Below, in pieces: positions 17,010-26,642 of a DNA stretch of 64,000 nt. This DNA comes from Pseudalkalibacillus decolorationis. Its GTDB lineage: Bacteria; Bacillota; Bacilli; Bacillales; Fictibacillaceae. Position 1 is the first letter of the stretch. Each line of letters opens with the position of its first letter. The DNA lies in assembly GCF_024609785.1 (NCBI RefSeq), contig NZ_JANHJQ010000001.1, positions 344,019 to 408,018 of the forward strand, given 5' to 3'. The position numbers were made by a program, and so were the translations under genes. The notes beneath the pieces are model-generated. The model made no database searches. It was not told the origin of the DNA and saw only the letters and a program-made list of their open reading frames with translations.

Positions 17010-18728
17010 CTATCTTCGTTTAATCTTAGAAAACGAAAGAAAAAATGTCGTCCCTTCATTCGACTTACTTTTCACCTGTATCGATCCCTTATGCGCTTCT
17101 ACCAGATGTTTCACGATTGCTAATCCAAGTCCGGTACCACCTGAATTTCTACTTCGTGCTTTATCAATTCGATAGAATCTCTCAAAAATACGTGGGATTT
17201 CCTCCTCTTTAATTCCAATCCCTGTGTCCTCCACTGCAATATTTACTTTCCCAGCGTCCTCTTGTCCGATTAATTTCACCGTTCCACCTGAGGATGTATA
17301 GCTTAATGCATTGTTTACAAGATTAATTAATATTTGTTGAACCCGAGAGGTATCACCCTCCATATAAAGATCACCATCGGTCGAGACAATCAAGTCAATT
17401 CCTTTTTCCTTCGCTCTAGATTCAAGCAAAGTTTGGACATCTTCCATAATTGTCTCTACATTTATCCACTGTAAGTCCAATTGAAAATTTGTTTGTTCCA
17501 TCTTTGTAAAATCAAGTAAATCATTAATCAGCTTCTGTAGACGATCACTTTCCTTCCAAATGATGGTTAAGAATTTTTCACATAGTTCCTCATTCTTCAT
17601 AGCCCCATCTAATAAAGTTTCTGCAAACCCTTTTAAGGAGGTGACTGGTGTCCTTAGCTCGTGAGAAACATTCGCGACAAAATCTCGTCGAACTTGCTCA
17701 AGCTTCTTAAGCTCAGTAATGTCATGGAAAACAAGAATAATTCCTCTTAATGTCTCACCCTGACCTAAAATCGGTACACACGTAACATCAAAATGCTTTC
17801 TCGTGATCCCTACCGATAACAGGATTTGTTTTCGAACCGTTTCTTCAGTCAGGAATGTTTCTTCCACCAGTTCAACTACATTCCTGTGCGGCATAATCTC
17901 ATGGTACATTTTATCATTCAAAACATTGCCATCTACCATGAATGTTTCTTTATAAAATCGATTGATTAAATTTATGTATCCCTTGGAATCGATCAATAGG
18001 AGCCCGCTTCCCATGTTATCGATCACCGTCTTCATACGCTCTTTTTCTACTTCCCTTAACCGAGTCATTTGCTCCAAATTACGTGCAAGAACATTTAAAG
18101 AATGATTAAGTGCACCAAGCTCCCTCAATTGGTATTCATGACTTCTTGCTTTGAAATTGCCCCTCGTAAGTTCACCTGCAACTCGTATCGCATCATCGAC
18201 TGGTCTAGCCAGTTTGTTTGTTAATCGGAAAGTCAGATAAATTAGAATTCCATAGCCAATAAAGAGTGAGAGCAAAATTGGAAACCAGCTTTTTCGAATA
18301 TCACTGCTGACTATCGCATCCGATAGTGTAAGTACTAGAGAGCCACTAGATTCTCCATTTGATAAAGACAATACAAAATCAGTAAATCCTTCCCGTTCCA
18401 ACTGTTGTATGCCATTCGTATCAAAATTTATCCGTTTAGGATTAATGATTTGCTCTTTTGGTAATGTCGTGGCTACAACCTCACCATTCCCGGAAAACAT
18501 AGTGAGCTCTCCCTCGATATCCTCAGCTATTCTTAATAACTCCTTCTTGGATACCTCCGTTTCGCTAACAGAGTTTGAAATAAGTTGAAGTTGAGACCTA
18601 TACGCCTGAAGTTTCTGTCTCTCCATACTCCCAATTGATAAGTTCGCAATCAGTAATCCAAGCAAAATAAAGATAATGGTTGTGAAAACAATAAAGGCCG
18701 TTAGAATACGCCCGCGAAAATTCGTCAT
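17010..18728 (-). CDS. phoR: Phosphate-starvation sensor histidine kinase PhoR
   Basis: Membrane sensor that autophosphorylates and passes phosphate to PhoP under phosphate limitation. Order: TM1 (about 8-28), extracytoplasmic sensing region, TM2 (about 152-170), HAMP, a PAS domain (DNMGSGLLLIDSKGYINLINR), HisKA with VSHELRTPVTSLKGF, and an HATPase domain (LVNNALSYTS, GGTGLGLAIVKHLVEAHKG). 572 residues, as expected. The ATG follows the phoP stop codon without a gap (TAAATG). Confidence 0.95.
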   Translation of the reverse strand: MTNFRGRILTAFIVFTTIIFILLGLLIANLSIGSMERQKLQAYRSQLQLISNSVSETEVSKKELLRIAEDIEGELTMFSGNGEVVATTLPKEQIINPKRINFDTNGIQQLEREGFTDFVLSLSNGESSGSLVLTLSDAIVSSDIRKSWFPILLSLFIGYGILIYLTFRLTNKLARPVDDAIRVAGELTRGNFKARSHEYQLRELGALNHSLNVLARNLEQMTRLREVEKERMKTVIDNMGSGLLLIDSKGYINLINRFYKETFMVDGNVLNDKMYHEIMPHRNVVELVEETFLTEETVRKQILLSVGITRKHFDVTCVPILGQGETLRGIILVFHDITELKKLEQVRRDFVANVSHELRTPVTSLKGFAETLLDGAMKNEELCEKFLTIIWKESDRLQKLINDLLDFTKMEQTNFQLDLQWINVETIMEDVQTLLESRAKEKGIDLIVSTDGDLYMEGDTSRVQQILINLVNNALSYTSSGGTVKLIGQEDAGKVNIAVEDTGIGIKEEEIPRIFERFYRIDKARSRNSGGTGLGLAIVKHLVEAHKGSIQVKSKSNEGTTFFLSFSKIKRR

Positions 18729-19439
18729 TTACTGAGGGCCCTCCAATTTATACCCCAATCCTCGGATTGTTTTAATGTAGACTGGTTTTCTAGAATTCTG
18801 CTCAATCTTCTCACGAAGATGGCTAATATGGACATCGACAATCCTAGTATCTCCTACAAAATCATAATTCCAAATCGCACTTAGCAGCTGCTCTCTGGAA
18901 AGGACACGCCCTTTATTCGTAACAAGATAGACAAGTAACTCGAATTCTTTAGGTGTTAGCTCAAGGACATGATCCTGAAAAAATGCTTCATAATTATCCG
19001 GATAAACCTTCAGATCACCAATTATGAGTGACTTTGGTTGATGGTCATTAGGTCCGGAGGACACAGCAGAATGTTGGCTCCGTCTTAAAATCGCTTTTAC
19101 ACGGGCAACAACTTCCCTCGGACTAAACGGCTTTGTTAAATAATCATCCGCCCCAAGCTCGAGGCCAAGTACCTTGTCGAATTCGTCATCCTTTGCTGTA
19201 AGCATCAGAATAGGGATCATGTATTGGCTCTGACGTAAATTTTTGCAAACGTCTAGTCCATCCATCCCTGGCAACATTAAGTCGAGAACAATTAAATCAG
19301 GTTCTTCTGCTTTCGCTATTTCTAACCCCTTTAGTCCATCCATTGCCGTAAGAACTTCAAACCCGGCTTGTTCTAAATTAAATTGAAGCAATGTGTTAAT
19401 TGACGATTCGTCCTCAATTACTAGTACTTTCTCTCTCAT
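18729..19439 (-). CDS. phoP: Response regulator PhoP
   Basis: OmpR-type regulator of the phosphate starvation regulon. Receiver domain with acidic pocket E9-D10 and phospho-acceptor D53 (LDLMLPGMDG), Thr in LTAKDD, then a winged-helix DNA-binding domain (LTPKEFELLVYLV, GDTRIVDVHISHLREKIE, IRGLGYKLE). 236 residues. The upstream region has one TTAACA, as in Pho boxes, beside a T-rich tract. A single half-site is weak evidence for autoregulation. Confidence 0.95.
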   Translation of the reverse strand: MREKVLVIEDESSINTLLQFNLEQAGFEVLTAMDGLKGLEIAKAEEPDLIVLDLMLPGMDGLDVCKNLRQSQYMIPILMLTAKDDEFDKVLGLELGADDYLTKPFSPREVVARVKAILRRSQHSAVSSGPNDHQPKSLIIGDLKVYPDNYEAFFQDHVLELTPKEFELLVYLVTNKGRVLSREQLLSAIWNYDFVGDTRIVDVHISHLREKIEQNSRKPVYIKTIRGLGYKLEGPQ

Positions 19440-19560
19440 GTCGATTCCCTCACTCCGCTAAGGTTTGTTTCTACTTCCATTTTTATTCTCACATATAAAA
19501 TCCAAAAAAAAAACAAAAAAGACGAAAACGACTTTTTTGTTAACGAATATTTACATTTCC

Positions 19561-20037
19561 TTAAAAATTATCAAATGTTCTAGCTGTAATGGAACGTGGA
19601 GCATATGGCGGACATACAACAATCTCTCCATCTATAATAACTTCCTTAGATTCATCCTGCCCTTTAACAGCGATTGTTATGTGGTGGTTCTCAGATTGAA
19701 CCTCTGTAACTTCAAAGTTCAATATAATCGTAGCATAATGATAGACAGGATTCGGAAATGACAAGTTTTGTTTTAATATCGAACTACCCGGACCAGGAAG
19801 GAATTTACTAATAGATGATGTTATAAAGCCCATTAACATAATTTGCGGCACGACTGGTTTCTTAAATGGCGTTAACGATGCATAATCATGTTGAATGAAT
19901 AGCGGATTATTATCATCTGTTAATCCTAAGTACAATAGAAGGTCCTTATCTTCAATCGTTTCTGTTATTTCTAACCTCTCACCGACATTAATCTCATCAA
20001 TCTTTCTTCCTAATTTTCGTTTTTTACCTAATAACAT
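19561..20037 (-). CDS. MaoC-like hotdog protein
   Basis: 158 residues with a hotdog-fold dehydratase-like segment YLGLTDDNNPLFIQHDYASL. In the hydratase motif (D-x-N-P-hydrophobic-H) the acidic residue and NP are present but the position of the active-site His is Phe (NPLF). A His follows three residues later, so activity is uncertain. Clear AAGGAGG ribosome site before the ATG. Genes of this type commonly stand between mdh and phoP in bacilli. The function is unknown; acyl-CoA or acyl-ACP hydration is the family activity. Confidence 0.75.
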   Translation of the reverse strand: MLLGKKRKLGRKIDEINVGERLEITETIEDKDLLLYLGLTDDNNPLFIQHDYASLTPFKKPVVPQIMLMGFITSSISKFLPGPGSSILKQNLSFPNPVYHYATIILNFEVTEVQSENHHITIAVKGQDESKEVIIDGEIVVCPPYAPRSITARTFDNF

Positions 20038-20117
20038 GCTGTTCCCTCCTTAGAAGTAAGCGATTACATTCTTTGTTATTAAAAATGCCAGAGTGGTAAA
20101 AACATTCTGACATTATT

Positions 20118-20340
20118 AGAAAAGCGGAAGTGCCCTGCTTAGGTGCGATAAAGAAAACTTGGTAAACGCCAAACCTTTTAGGCGATTACCTTAGTTGCAC
20201 TTATGCTTTAGTGCAAGCGCTGGAGATTCTGAAACACAACACGTTTTTTGTGTTTGTGGAAGAATCGAAGCGACCTCGAGCACCTGGGTGCTGGAGCTAG
20301 ACATTACACCTCTGCAACAAAATTTTGTACTTTCTTATTG
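20118..20340 (+). repeat. Family B repeat, copy B2, interrupted by a family A copy
   Basis: Left part AGAAAAGCGGAAGTGCCCTG (20118-20137) onward to 20147, right part from AAGCGCTGGAGATTCTG onward, ending GCTAGACATTAC and a tail GTACTTTCTTA. It matches copy B1 closely except that 63 bp of family A interrupt it after AGGTGCG. Together with the mdh terminator, it fills the 389-bp gap between the MaoC-like gene and mdh. Confidence 0.8.
20148..20210 (+). repeat. Family A repeat, copy A3, nested inside B2
   Basis: Head ATAAAGAAAACTTGG and body CCTTAGTTGCACTTATGCTT. The 3' third is missing. Flanking AGGTGCG on the left and AGTGC on the right suggest a short target duplication (GTGC), but this is only four to five bases. 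Confidence 0.75.
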
Positions 20341-20343
20341 TGT

Positions 20344-20387
20344 AAAGAAAGAATTCGAGCAATAGCTTCGAATTCCTTCTTTTTCAC
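20344..20387 (-). terminator. Terminator of citZ-icd-mdh
   Basis: On the minus strand AAGGAATTCGA-AGCTATTGC-TCGAATTCTTTCTTT has a perfect eight-base stem extended by weaker pairs. Confidence 0.8.
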
Positions 20388-20426
20388 ATAATAATCCTAG
20401 CTTTTGCCATGATTATTGTGCCATTT

Positions 20427-21365
20427 TCATGCTAAAACATTCATTACATTACGGACAGATTCGGCAGACTTATCCAGTTCACTTTTCTCTTCTGATGTAA
20501 GGTCAAGCTCAATAATTTCTTCAAGACCGTTTCCACCAATAATTGTTGGTACGCCAAGGCAGATTCCTTCGTAACCGTATTCACCTTCAAGATAAGCTAT
20601 TGAAGGAAGTACTCTTCGTTGGTCCTTCAGGATCGCTTCAACCATCTCAACTAGTGAAGCAGCAGGTGCATAATACGCACTACCATTTCCTAATAGTTGA
20701 ACGATTTCTCCGCCGCCTTTACGCGTACGCTCAACAATTGCATCAAGACGATCTTTACTGATTAATTTTTCTAGAGGAATTCCACCAGCATTGGAGTAAC
20801 GGATTAATGGAACCATGTCATCCCCATGGCCACCTAAAACGAATCCGCGAATATCCTTCACAGAAAGATTCAACTCTTCAGCTACGAACGTACAAAAACG
20901 AGCTGTATCTAATATTCCAGACTGACCGATCACTCGGTTTTTAGGGAATCCGGATTCTTTAAGAACAGTGTATGCCATTGCATCAACTGGGTTTGTTAAT
21001 ACAATAATTGTACAATCAGGGGAGTGCTTCACAACTTCCTGAGTTACACTTTTCATTATTTTTGCGTTGGTATTAACAAGATCATCACGGCTCATACCGG
21101 GCTTACGTGCAATTCCTGCAGTAATGACTACGATATCAGACCCAGCTGTATCTTCATAATTTGCTGTCCCTGTAATTTTTGAATCAAACCCCTGTACAGG
21201 GCTTGCTTCTAACATATCAAGCGCTTTTCCCTTTGTAGGATCTTCCATTTGTGGAATATCAACAAGAACGACATCCCCTAGTTCTTTTTGTCCAGCAATA
21301 AATGCAGTAGTAGCACCAGTAAATCCGCCACCAATTACAGAAATTTTATTTCGTTTGTTAGCCAT
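20427..21365 (-). CDS. mdh: Malate dehydrogenase
   Basis: NAD-dependent interconversion of malate and oxaloacetate. The Rossmann motif is [12 protein letters not shown], and the LDH-like MDH signatures follow: [16 protein letters not shown] with the substrate arginines, [21 protein letters not shown] and the catalytic His in GGHGDDMV. 312 residues. TAGGGGGT precedes the ATG, 12 bp after icd. Third gene of citZ-icd-mdh. Confidence 0.96.
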   Translation of the reverse strand: MANKRNKISVIGGGFTGATTAFIAGQKELGDVVLVDIPQMEDPTKGKALDMLEASPVQGFDSKITGTANYEDTAGSDIVVITAGIARKPGMSRDDLVNTNAKIMKSVTQEVVKHSPDCTIIVLTNPVDAMAYTVLKESGFPKNRVIGQSGILDTARFCTFVAEELNLSVKDIRGFVLGGHGDDMVPLIRYSNAGGIPLEKLISKDRLDAIVERTRKGGGEIVQLLGNGSAYYAPAASLVEMVEAILKDQRRVLPSIAYLEGEYGYEGICLGVPTIIGGNGLEEIIELDLTSEEKSELDKSAESVRNVMNVLA

Positions 21366-21377
21366 GGATTCTACCCC

Positions 21378-22649
21378 CTACTCCATATTTTTGATGAGTT
21401 CATCACCGAACTCAGAACATTTCACTTCTGTTGCCCCATCCATTAAACGAGCGAAATCATATGTGACAACTTTGCTTTCAATCGTTTTTTCCATGGATTT
21501 AATAATCATTTCTGCTGCTTCACTCCAGCCGATGTGCTCAAGCATCAATACACCAGAAAGAATGACAGAAGATGGGTTCACTTTATCCATTCCAGCATAC
21601 TTAGGTGCTGTTCCATGAGTAGCTTCAAAGATTGCATGTCCTGTTTCATAGTTAATGTTCGCTCCCGGAGCAATTCCGATTCCACCAACTTGTGCTGCTA
21701 GTGCATCTGAAATATAGTCACCATTCAGATTCATCGTTGCAACAACATCGAATTCTGCTGGACGAGTAAGAATTTGTTGAAGGAAAATATCAGCTATGGA
21801 ATCTTTAATGATGATCTTTCCGGCTGCTTCTGCATCAGATTGTGCTTTGTTTGCAGCATCTTTCCCATCCTTTTCAACAATGCGATCATATTCTGACCAT
21901 GTGAATACTTTGTCACCGAATTCTTGTTCAGCAACTTCATAACCCCAGTTCTTGAAGGCACCTTCAGTGAACTTCATGATGTTACCTTTGTGTACAAGTG
22001 TTACACTCTTACGTCCTTCGTTTAGTGCATACTCGATCGCCGCACGTACAAGACGTTTTGTACCTTCTTCAGAAACAGGTTTAATTCCGATTCCAGATGT
22101 TTCAGGGAAACGAATTTTGTTTGCGCCCATTTCTTCTTGAAGAAATCGGATGACTTTCTTTACTTCGTCGGATCCTTTTGCATACTCAATTCCTGCATAG
22201 ATGTCTTCCGTGTTTTCACGGAAAATGACCATATTGGTATCCTCTGGCTTTTTAACAGGTGAGGGCACACCAGTAAAATAACGAACAGGTCTTAGGCATG
22301 TAAATAGATCTAACTCCTGACGCAACGCCACGTTCAAGGAACGGATTCCACCGCCCACAGGTGTAGTCAATGGTCCTTTAATCGCCAATATGTATTCACG
22401 AATCACATCGAGCGTTTCAGATGGTAACCATTCTCCAGTTTTGTCGTACGCTTTTTGACCTGCAAGAACCTCTTTCCAAACGATCCTTTTCTCACCGTTA
22501 TAAGCCTTATCAACAGCTCCTTCAAGTACCTTTGAAGCAGAAGCCCAAATATCAGGACCTGTTCCATCACCTTCAATATAAGGGATAATCGGATTATTTG
22601 GTACGTTTAACACACCATTATCTACAGTAATACGTTCTCCGTTTGACAA
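21378..22649 (-). CDS. icd: Isocitrate dehydrogenase (NADP)
   Basis: Oxidative decarboxylation of isocitrate to 2-oxoglutarate. Signatures [14 protein letters not shown] near the N-terminus, the substrate loop [17 protein letters not shown] with its serine, and [17 protein letters not shown]. 423 residues, as in B. subtilis. The start is TTG with AGGAGGT seven bases upstream. The 176-bp gap after citZ has no clear terminator; it could hold a weak AATCAG/CTGATT hairpin. Confidence 0.96.
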   Translation of the reverse strand: MSNGERITVDNGVLNVPNNPIIPYIEGDGTGPDIWASASKVLEGAVDKAYNGEKRIVWKEVLAGQKAYDKTGEWLPSETLDVIREYILAIKGPLTTPVGGGIRSLNVALRQELDLFTCLRPVRYFTGVPSPVKKPEDTNMVIFRENTEDIYAGIEYAKGSDEVKKVIRFLQEEMGANKIRFPETSGIGIKPVSEEGTKRLVRAAIEYALNEGRKSVTLVHKGNIMKFTEGAFKNWGYEVAEQEFGDKVFTWSEYDRIVEKDGKDAANKAQSDAEAAGKIIIKDSIADIFLQQILTRPAEFDVVATMNLNGDYISDALAAQVGGIGIAPGANINYETGHAIFEATHGTAPKYAGMDKVNPSSVILSGVLMLEHIGWSEAAEMIIKSMEKTIESKVVTYDFARLMDGATEVKCSEFGDELIKNME

Positions 22650-22825
22650 AATTATTACCTCCTGGACTATAAATGTTTTTCATACCTATCGTAACAGATT
22701 TATTCAGTTTTGACTTCTTATTGACGAAGATGATGATGACCCATAGAGAAAACAGACACTACTGAGCGAGCAATCAGTCGTTAGTTGCCTGATTCCCATT
22801 GTAGTCATCCTCTACTTTTCAAAAA

Positions 22826-23941
22826 TTATCGCTTCTCAATTGGAATAAACTCTTGCTTTGGTGGTCCAATATACTCCGCACGTGGACGAATCAATCTGTT
22901 ATTATCATATTGTTCTAAGATATGAGCTAACCAGCCAGATACTCTACTCATTGCAAATATCGGTGTGAACAAGTCATGCTTAATACCGAGACTGTGGTAA
23001 ACAGATGCAGAGTAGAAGTCCACATTAGGTAGCAATCCTTTTTGATTTGTCATTAGCTCATCAAGCTTCAGTGACATTTCATACCATTTTGTTTCACCTG
23101 TAATTCCTGTTAATTGCTTGGACATTTCACGTAAATGCTTCGCTCTAGGATCGCCATCCTTATAGACTCGATGTCCAAATCCCATAACTTTTTCTTTGCG
23201 CTCGAGTGCATCCTTTAAATAAGATTCAGTGTTCTCAACTTCACCAATTTCGGATAACATCTTCATAACACGTTCGTTTGCACCGCCATGCAATGGACCT
23301 TTTAGAGCGCCAATAGCAGCAGTTACACCTGAGTAGAGATCTGATAATGTCGCCACACAAACACGGGCAGTGAATGTTGATGCATTTAATTCATGATCAG
23401 CGTGCAATACGAGCGCTTTATTAATCGCCTTTTCAGAAATCTCATCCGGCTCATTTCCATTTAGCATGTATAAGAAGTTTCCTGCATAGCTTAAGTTTTC
23501 TTTTGGCTCAATTATTTCTTTACCGTCACGAAGTCTTGAAAATGCTGCAACAATTGTTGACAGCTTAGCTAAAAGGCTAATCGATTTATTTAGGTTAGCC
23601 TCTTCACTCATATCATCCGCTTTCTCATCATATAACCCTAAAGAGGATACAGCTGTCCGTACTCCAGCCATTGGGTGGATATCATTTAGAGGATACTGCT
23701 TTAGCATGTCCATAACTTCAGATGGTACTGCGTACTGTGAAGATAGCTTCCCTTTAAATTCGGCTAATTCTTTTTCAGTAGGTAGTTTACCATACCATAA
23801 TAAGTATACAGTCTCCTCAAAGCTTGCATGCTCTGCAAGGTCGTCGATGTTATAACCTCGGTACGTTAGTACACCATCGATGATCGAACTTACTGAAGAG
23901 GTCGTGGCTACAATGCCTTCTAAACCTTTAGTCGTTGTCAT
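22826..23941 (-). CDS. citZ: Citrate synthase
   Basis: Condenses acetyl-CoA and oxaloacetate, entering the TCA cycle. Catalytic His regions GPLHGGANERVMKM and GFGHRVYKDGDPRAKHL, and the Asp region NVDFYSASVYH, are present. 371 residues of the short Gram-positive type. Head of citZ-icd-mdh behind a leader of roughly 130 nt that carries a cre-like site, which fits CcpA repression by glucose. Confidence 0.96.
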   Translation of the reverse strand: MTTTKGLEGIVATTSSVSSIIDGVLTYRGYNIDDLAEHASFEETVYLLWYGKLPTEKELAEFKGKLSSQYAVPSEVMDMLKQYPLNDIHPMAGVRTAVSSLGLYDEKADDMSEEANLNKSISLLAKLSTIVAAFSRLRDGKEIIEPKENLSYAGNFLYMLNGNEPDEISEKAINKALVLHADHELNASTFTARVCVATLSDLYSGVTAAIGALKGPLHGGANERVMKMLSEIGEVENTESYLKDALERKEKVMGFGHRVYKDGDPRAKHLREMSKQLTGITGETKWYEMSLKLDELMTNQKGLLPNVDFYSASVYHSLGIKHDLFTPIFAMSRVSGWLAHILEQYDNNRLIRPRAEYIGPPKQEFIPIEKR

Positions 23942-23996
23942 GGCTCTCTCTCCTTTTAAAGTAATTTTCTCGGGTCATTCTAAACAAATAAATAAA

Positions 23997-24011
23997 AGAA
24001 AATGCTTACAT
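23997..24011 (-). promoter_or_regulatory. Candidate cre site in citZ leader
   Basis: ATGTAAGCATTTTCT on the minus strand departs from the cre consensus only at the central CG. It lies at about +70 to +84, as the B. subtilis citZ cre does in my recollection. Confidence 0.5.
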
Positions 24012-24086
24012 GTATACACTAATTAAATGAATCTAAACTGTTAAGTAAACATTTTAATTAAGGAAGGATAAAACACATACAGTACA

Positions 24087-24115
24087 ATTATAAACAATTA
24101 TCTGATTTTTGTGAA
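24087..24115 (-). promoter_or_regulatory. Sigma-A promoter of citZ
   Basis: TTCACA (24110-24115) and TATAAT (24087-24092), 17 bp apart on the minus strand. Confidence 0.72.
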
Positions 24116-24161
24116 CGCCTAAGGCTTGAAAACCTTATATCTATCAAGGAAATTCTCATTT

Positions 24162-24626
24162 TCAACCGATAATCATTTGCACAAGACGCATCACAAGATA
24201 TGCAATACCCGCACCTATTAAGGGGCCAACGGCAATTCCATTCAAAAAACTAACAGCGAGAATCGTACCCAAAACTAATGCTGTGGTAATATGTGGATCT
24301 TCAGCAAGAAGTTTAAGACCGCTTGCTGCAATGAGGGCAACCGCAACTCCTGATCCGAGTGCAATCCAAGCGTAATAAGACTTCATCGCTTCACCTAGTT
24401 GTTTAAAACCAATTTCACCAGTAGCTATCGGAACTAACACAGCAATTGTAATAATGGTTACGCCCCACTCAATCCCCTTTTTTTGAAAATGGGGAAATAC
24501 CTTATCTCCAAGACCAACCCACTTAATTACGAGTAAAAACACGATGGCGATCATAAGGGATTTATTTTTCGCCCAGATCGCGATTGCCAGGAGGACAACC
24601 AGGAATAAAGATGCTTGGTTTAGCAT
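24162..24626 (-). CDS. ytwI: DUF441 membrane protein YtwI
   Basis: 154 residues with four hydrophobic segments (about 5-38 as one or two helices, 52-70, 85-105, 115-150) and Gly-rich turns. The DUF441 family is common in Firmicutes with no assigned activity. Adjacent to citZ as in B. subtilis and on the same strand, but citZ has its own promoter. The reading frame and ATG are clear. Confidence 0.85.
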   Translation of the reverse strand: MLNQASLFLVVLLAIAIWAKNKSLMIAIVFLLVIKWVGLGDKVFPHFQKKGIEWGVTIITIAVLVPIATGEIGFKQLGEAMKSYYAWIALGSGVAVALIAASGLKLLAEDPHITTALVLGTILAVSFLNGIAVGPLIGAGIAYLVMRLVQMIIG

Positions 24627-24773
24627 TATTCACTTCCTTCTATGCATCCAGAGTGTATATTTTCTTACCTTTTTAATGTAAAACTGATACCACTACTAAA
24701 GGATCGATTCATTATTATTGTCTAGTATCCATCGTTTTGGATGATACAAAAACGGGAAAGTACATCTTATAAT

Positions 24774-24923
24774 ACGTGTTCAAAAAGGAGGATCAAAAGA
24801 GCCAAGAAGTTCGAGGCGCGAAAGTCTTGAGGACCGGAACGTATGCTATTAATACGTGAGGACCGAAGAGACCGAGCAACGAAGAAATTCGACAGTTATT
24901 TTGACCGGACTTTTTGAACAACC
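24774..24923 (+). repeat. Family C repeat, copy C1, with 9-bp direct repeats
   Basis: A 150-bp unit with inverted ends: left TGTTCAAAAAG, right CTTTTTGAACA. It is bounded on both sides by the identical nine bases TCTTATAAT (24765-24773 and 24924-24932), as expected of a target-site duplication. The right-hand 45 bp (ACGAAGAAATTCGACAG onward) is shared with C2. There is no coding capacity, so it resembles a MITE. It fills most of the 337-bp gap between ytwI and ytvI, which are divergent. Confidence 0.82.
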
Positions 24924-24963
24924 TCTTATAATGAATTCAGCCTAGTAGAAAGGATTCGATACG

Positions 24964-26082
24964 GTGAACCTTCAATATATTTATAGTTTTCTCAGATTTC
25001 TACTTGTAGTAGCCATTATTTATCTCTCTGTTCTCGCACTTTATTATGTTGCACAAGTAACCTATCCTTTTATCATAGCACTAATTCTTGCATTTATGAT
25101 AAATCCAGTTGTAAACCTTCTTGAGCATAAAGGAAAAATGCCAAGAGGTCTAGCCGTTCTCGTTGTCATTTTGATCTTGATCGGGTTAATTGCCGGATTC
25201 GTTACCCTTCTGATTAGTGAAATGATTTCAGGCTTCGGATACCTTTCTGAAGTTATACCGGAACATACAAAAACACTTGTTAACTTTGCACAAACGTATT
25301 TCACCCAACAAATTTTGCCGATTTATTATGACCTTGCCGCCATGTTTAAACAGCTTGATCCCTCACAGCGGGAATCCGTTATCAACAACATTCAGTCTGT
25401 AGGAGAAAATATTACAGCTAATGTGAAAGAGTTTGTGCAATCGGTCTTATCGGGTTTACAAAATTTTCTACTAAGCTTACCTAATGTTGTAACGGTTATG
25501 ATATTTTCTTTGTTAGCAACCTTCTTCATAAGTAAGGATTGGTATCGATTTCAGGGCTGGTTAGCTAGGCGTACACCTGAGCGAACTGTCGAAAGTGGTC
25601 AAAATGTTTACCGTGAACTGCGGAAAGCGCTTTTTGGATTTGTAAAAGCCCAACTGACCTTAATATCAATTACAGCCGCTATTGTGCTAGTCGGTCTTCT
25701 CATCCTCCAGGTCGATTACGCGATCACGATTGCAATCTTAACAGGGCTTGTTGATCTACTTCCTTACCTTGGAACAGGTGCGGTTTTCGTCCCGTGGATT
25801 ATTTTTTCATTCATCACTGAAGAATACACATTAACCATTGGTCTTTCTATTCTATATGGAGTCGTCATTATCCAGAGACAAGTTATGGAGCCGAAAATTT
25901 TATCCTCCAGTATAGGACTTGATCCATTAGCTACCTTAATTTCACTCTTTGTAGGATTTAAATTGTTTGGGTTTCTAGGCTTGATTATTGGACCGGTAAC
26001 ACTCGTTATCATTCGTGCTTTAAACCAAGCGAACGTGTTCCAAGATTTATGGAACTTTATTAAAGGAAAGAAAGCTTCTTAA
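24964..26082 (+). CDS. ytvI: Sporulation integral membrane protein YtvI
   Basis: AI-2E-transporter-family (PerM-like) protein of 372 residues with about seven membrane segments and a large extracytoplasmic or coiled region (residues 85-165). A conserved C-terminal membrane half reads GLVDLLPYLGTGAVFVPW and EPKILSSSIGLDPLATLISLFVG. In B. subtilis ytvI belongs to sporulation genes; the transported substrate is unknown. The start is GTG with AAAGGA upstream. The only plus-strand gene in the first 36 kb. Confidence 0.88.
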   Translation: MNLQYIYSFLRFLLVVAIIYLSVLALYYVAQVTYPFIIALILAFMINPVVNLLEHKGKMPRGLAVLVVILILIGLIAGFVTLLISEMISGFGYLSEVIPEHTKTLVNFAQTYFTQQILPIYYDLAAMFKQLDPSQRESVINNIQSVGENITANVKEFVQSVLSGLQNFLLSLPNVVTVMIFSLLATFFISKDWYRFQGWLARRTPERTVESGQNVYRELRKALFGFVKAQLTLISITAAIVLVGLLILQVDYAITIAILTGLVDLLPYLGTGAVFVPWIIFSFITEEYTLTIGLSILYGVVIIQRQVMEPKILSSSIGLDPLATLISLFVGFKLFGFLGLIIGPVTLVIIRALNQANVFQDLWNFIKGKKAS

Positions 26083-26105
26083 CAGAATTAATAAAACAGC
26101 AGAAA

Positions 26106-26154
26106 TAAGAGTGATTCAAAAGTGGGCATCCCAATCCGAATCACTCTTGTTTCT
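26106..26154. terminator. Bidirectional terminator between ytvI and fxsA
   Basis: AAGAGTGATTC and GAATCACTCTT form an 11-bp stem around a 20-base loop. T-rich sequence follows on the plus strand, and AT-rich sequence on the other. Confidence 0.75.
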
Positions 26155-26182
26155 CGTAAAAGACATTTACCTCTTAGAATTC

Positions 26183-26578
26183 CTATCTGCGAAAGGTGAA
26201 AGAGAACTGACCATTGTCCATTTTCTTTTGAATATACCGACGCATCCATAACTTTGCAACGGCGCGGGTATACGGGAATAAAAGCAGAAAACCTGTTGTG
26301 TCTGTTATAAACCCAGGTGTTAGAAGTAAGGTTCCACCTACGAGAATGCATATCCCATCAAGTATTACATCACTTGGTACTTGCCCATTTTGTAATTGGA
26401 CTTGGGAAAGACGAAGTGCCTCCATCCCCTCGCGCCTTGCCAACCATGCACCAATAACCCCAGTTGCCAGTATGAGTAAAATGGTTACAGGAATGCCAAA
26501 CGTTTGGCCAGACCAAATCAATATACCAATTTCTAATGCAGGAATGATAATTAGTAGTACTATTACTATTCGAAACAT
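26183..26578 (-). CDS. fxsA: FxsA family membrane protein
   Basis: 131 residues with the FxsA layout: a hydrophobic N-terminus (RIVIVLLIIIPALEIGILI), a cytoplasmic loop with ARREGMEALR, then the LLLTPGFITDTTGFLLLFP signature and a basic tail. FxsA is an inner membrane protein known in E. coli for relieving phage T7 exclusion when overproduced; its normal job is unclear. Follows pyk by 64 bp on the same strand. Confidence 0.9.
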   Translation of the reverse strand: MFRIVIVLLIIIPALEIGILIWSGQTFGIPVTILLILATGVIGAWLARREGMEALRLSQVQLQNGQVPSDVILDGICILVGGTLLLTPGFITDTTGFLLLFPYTRAVAKLWMRRYIQKKMDNGQFSFTFRR

Positions 26579-26642
26579 TACGCAGCCCCTATCTGTTCAA
26601 ATAGTTATCGGGCAGAAGTTTCCATTTATCAATTGTAGCCCT

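Noticed and set aside
22650..22825. Possible attenuator between citZ and icd
   Set aside because: Only a weak AATCAG/CTGATT hairpin without T-run; not enough to call a terminator or riboswitch.
24061..24115. CcpC box at the citZ promoter
   Set aside because: ATAATTGTTTAT resembles the ATAA/TTAT halves but has a four-base spacer in place of the seven expected.
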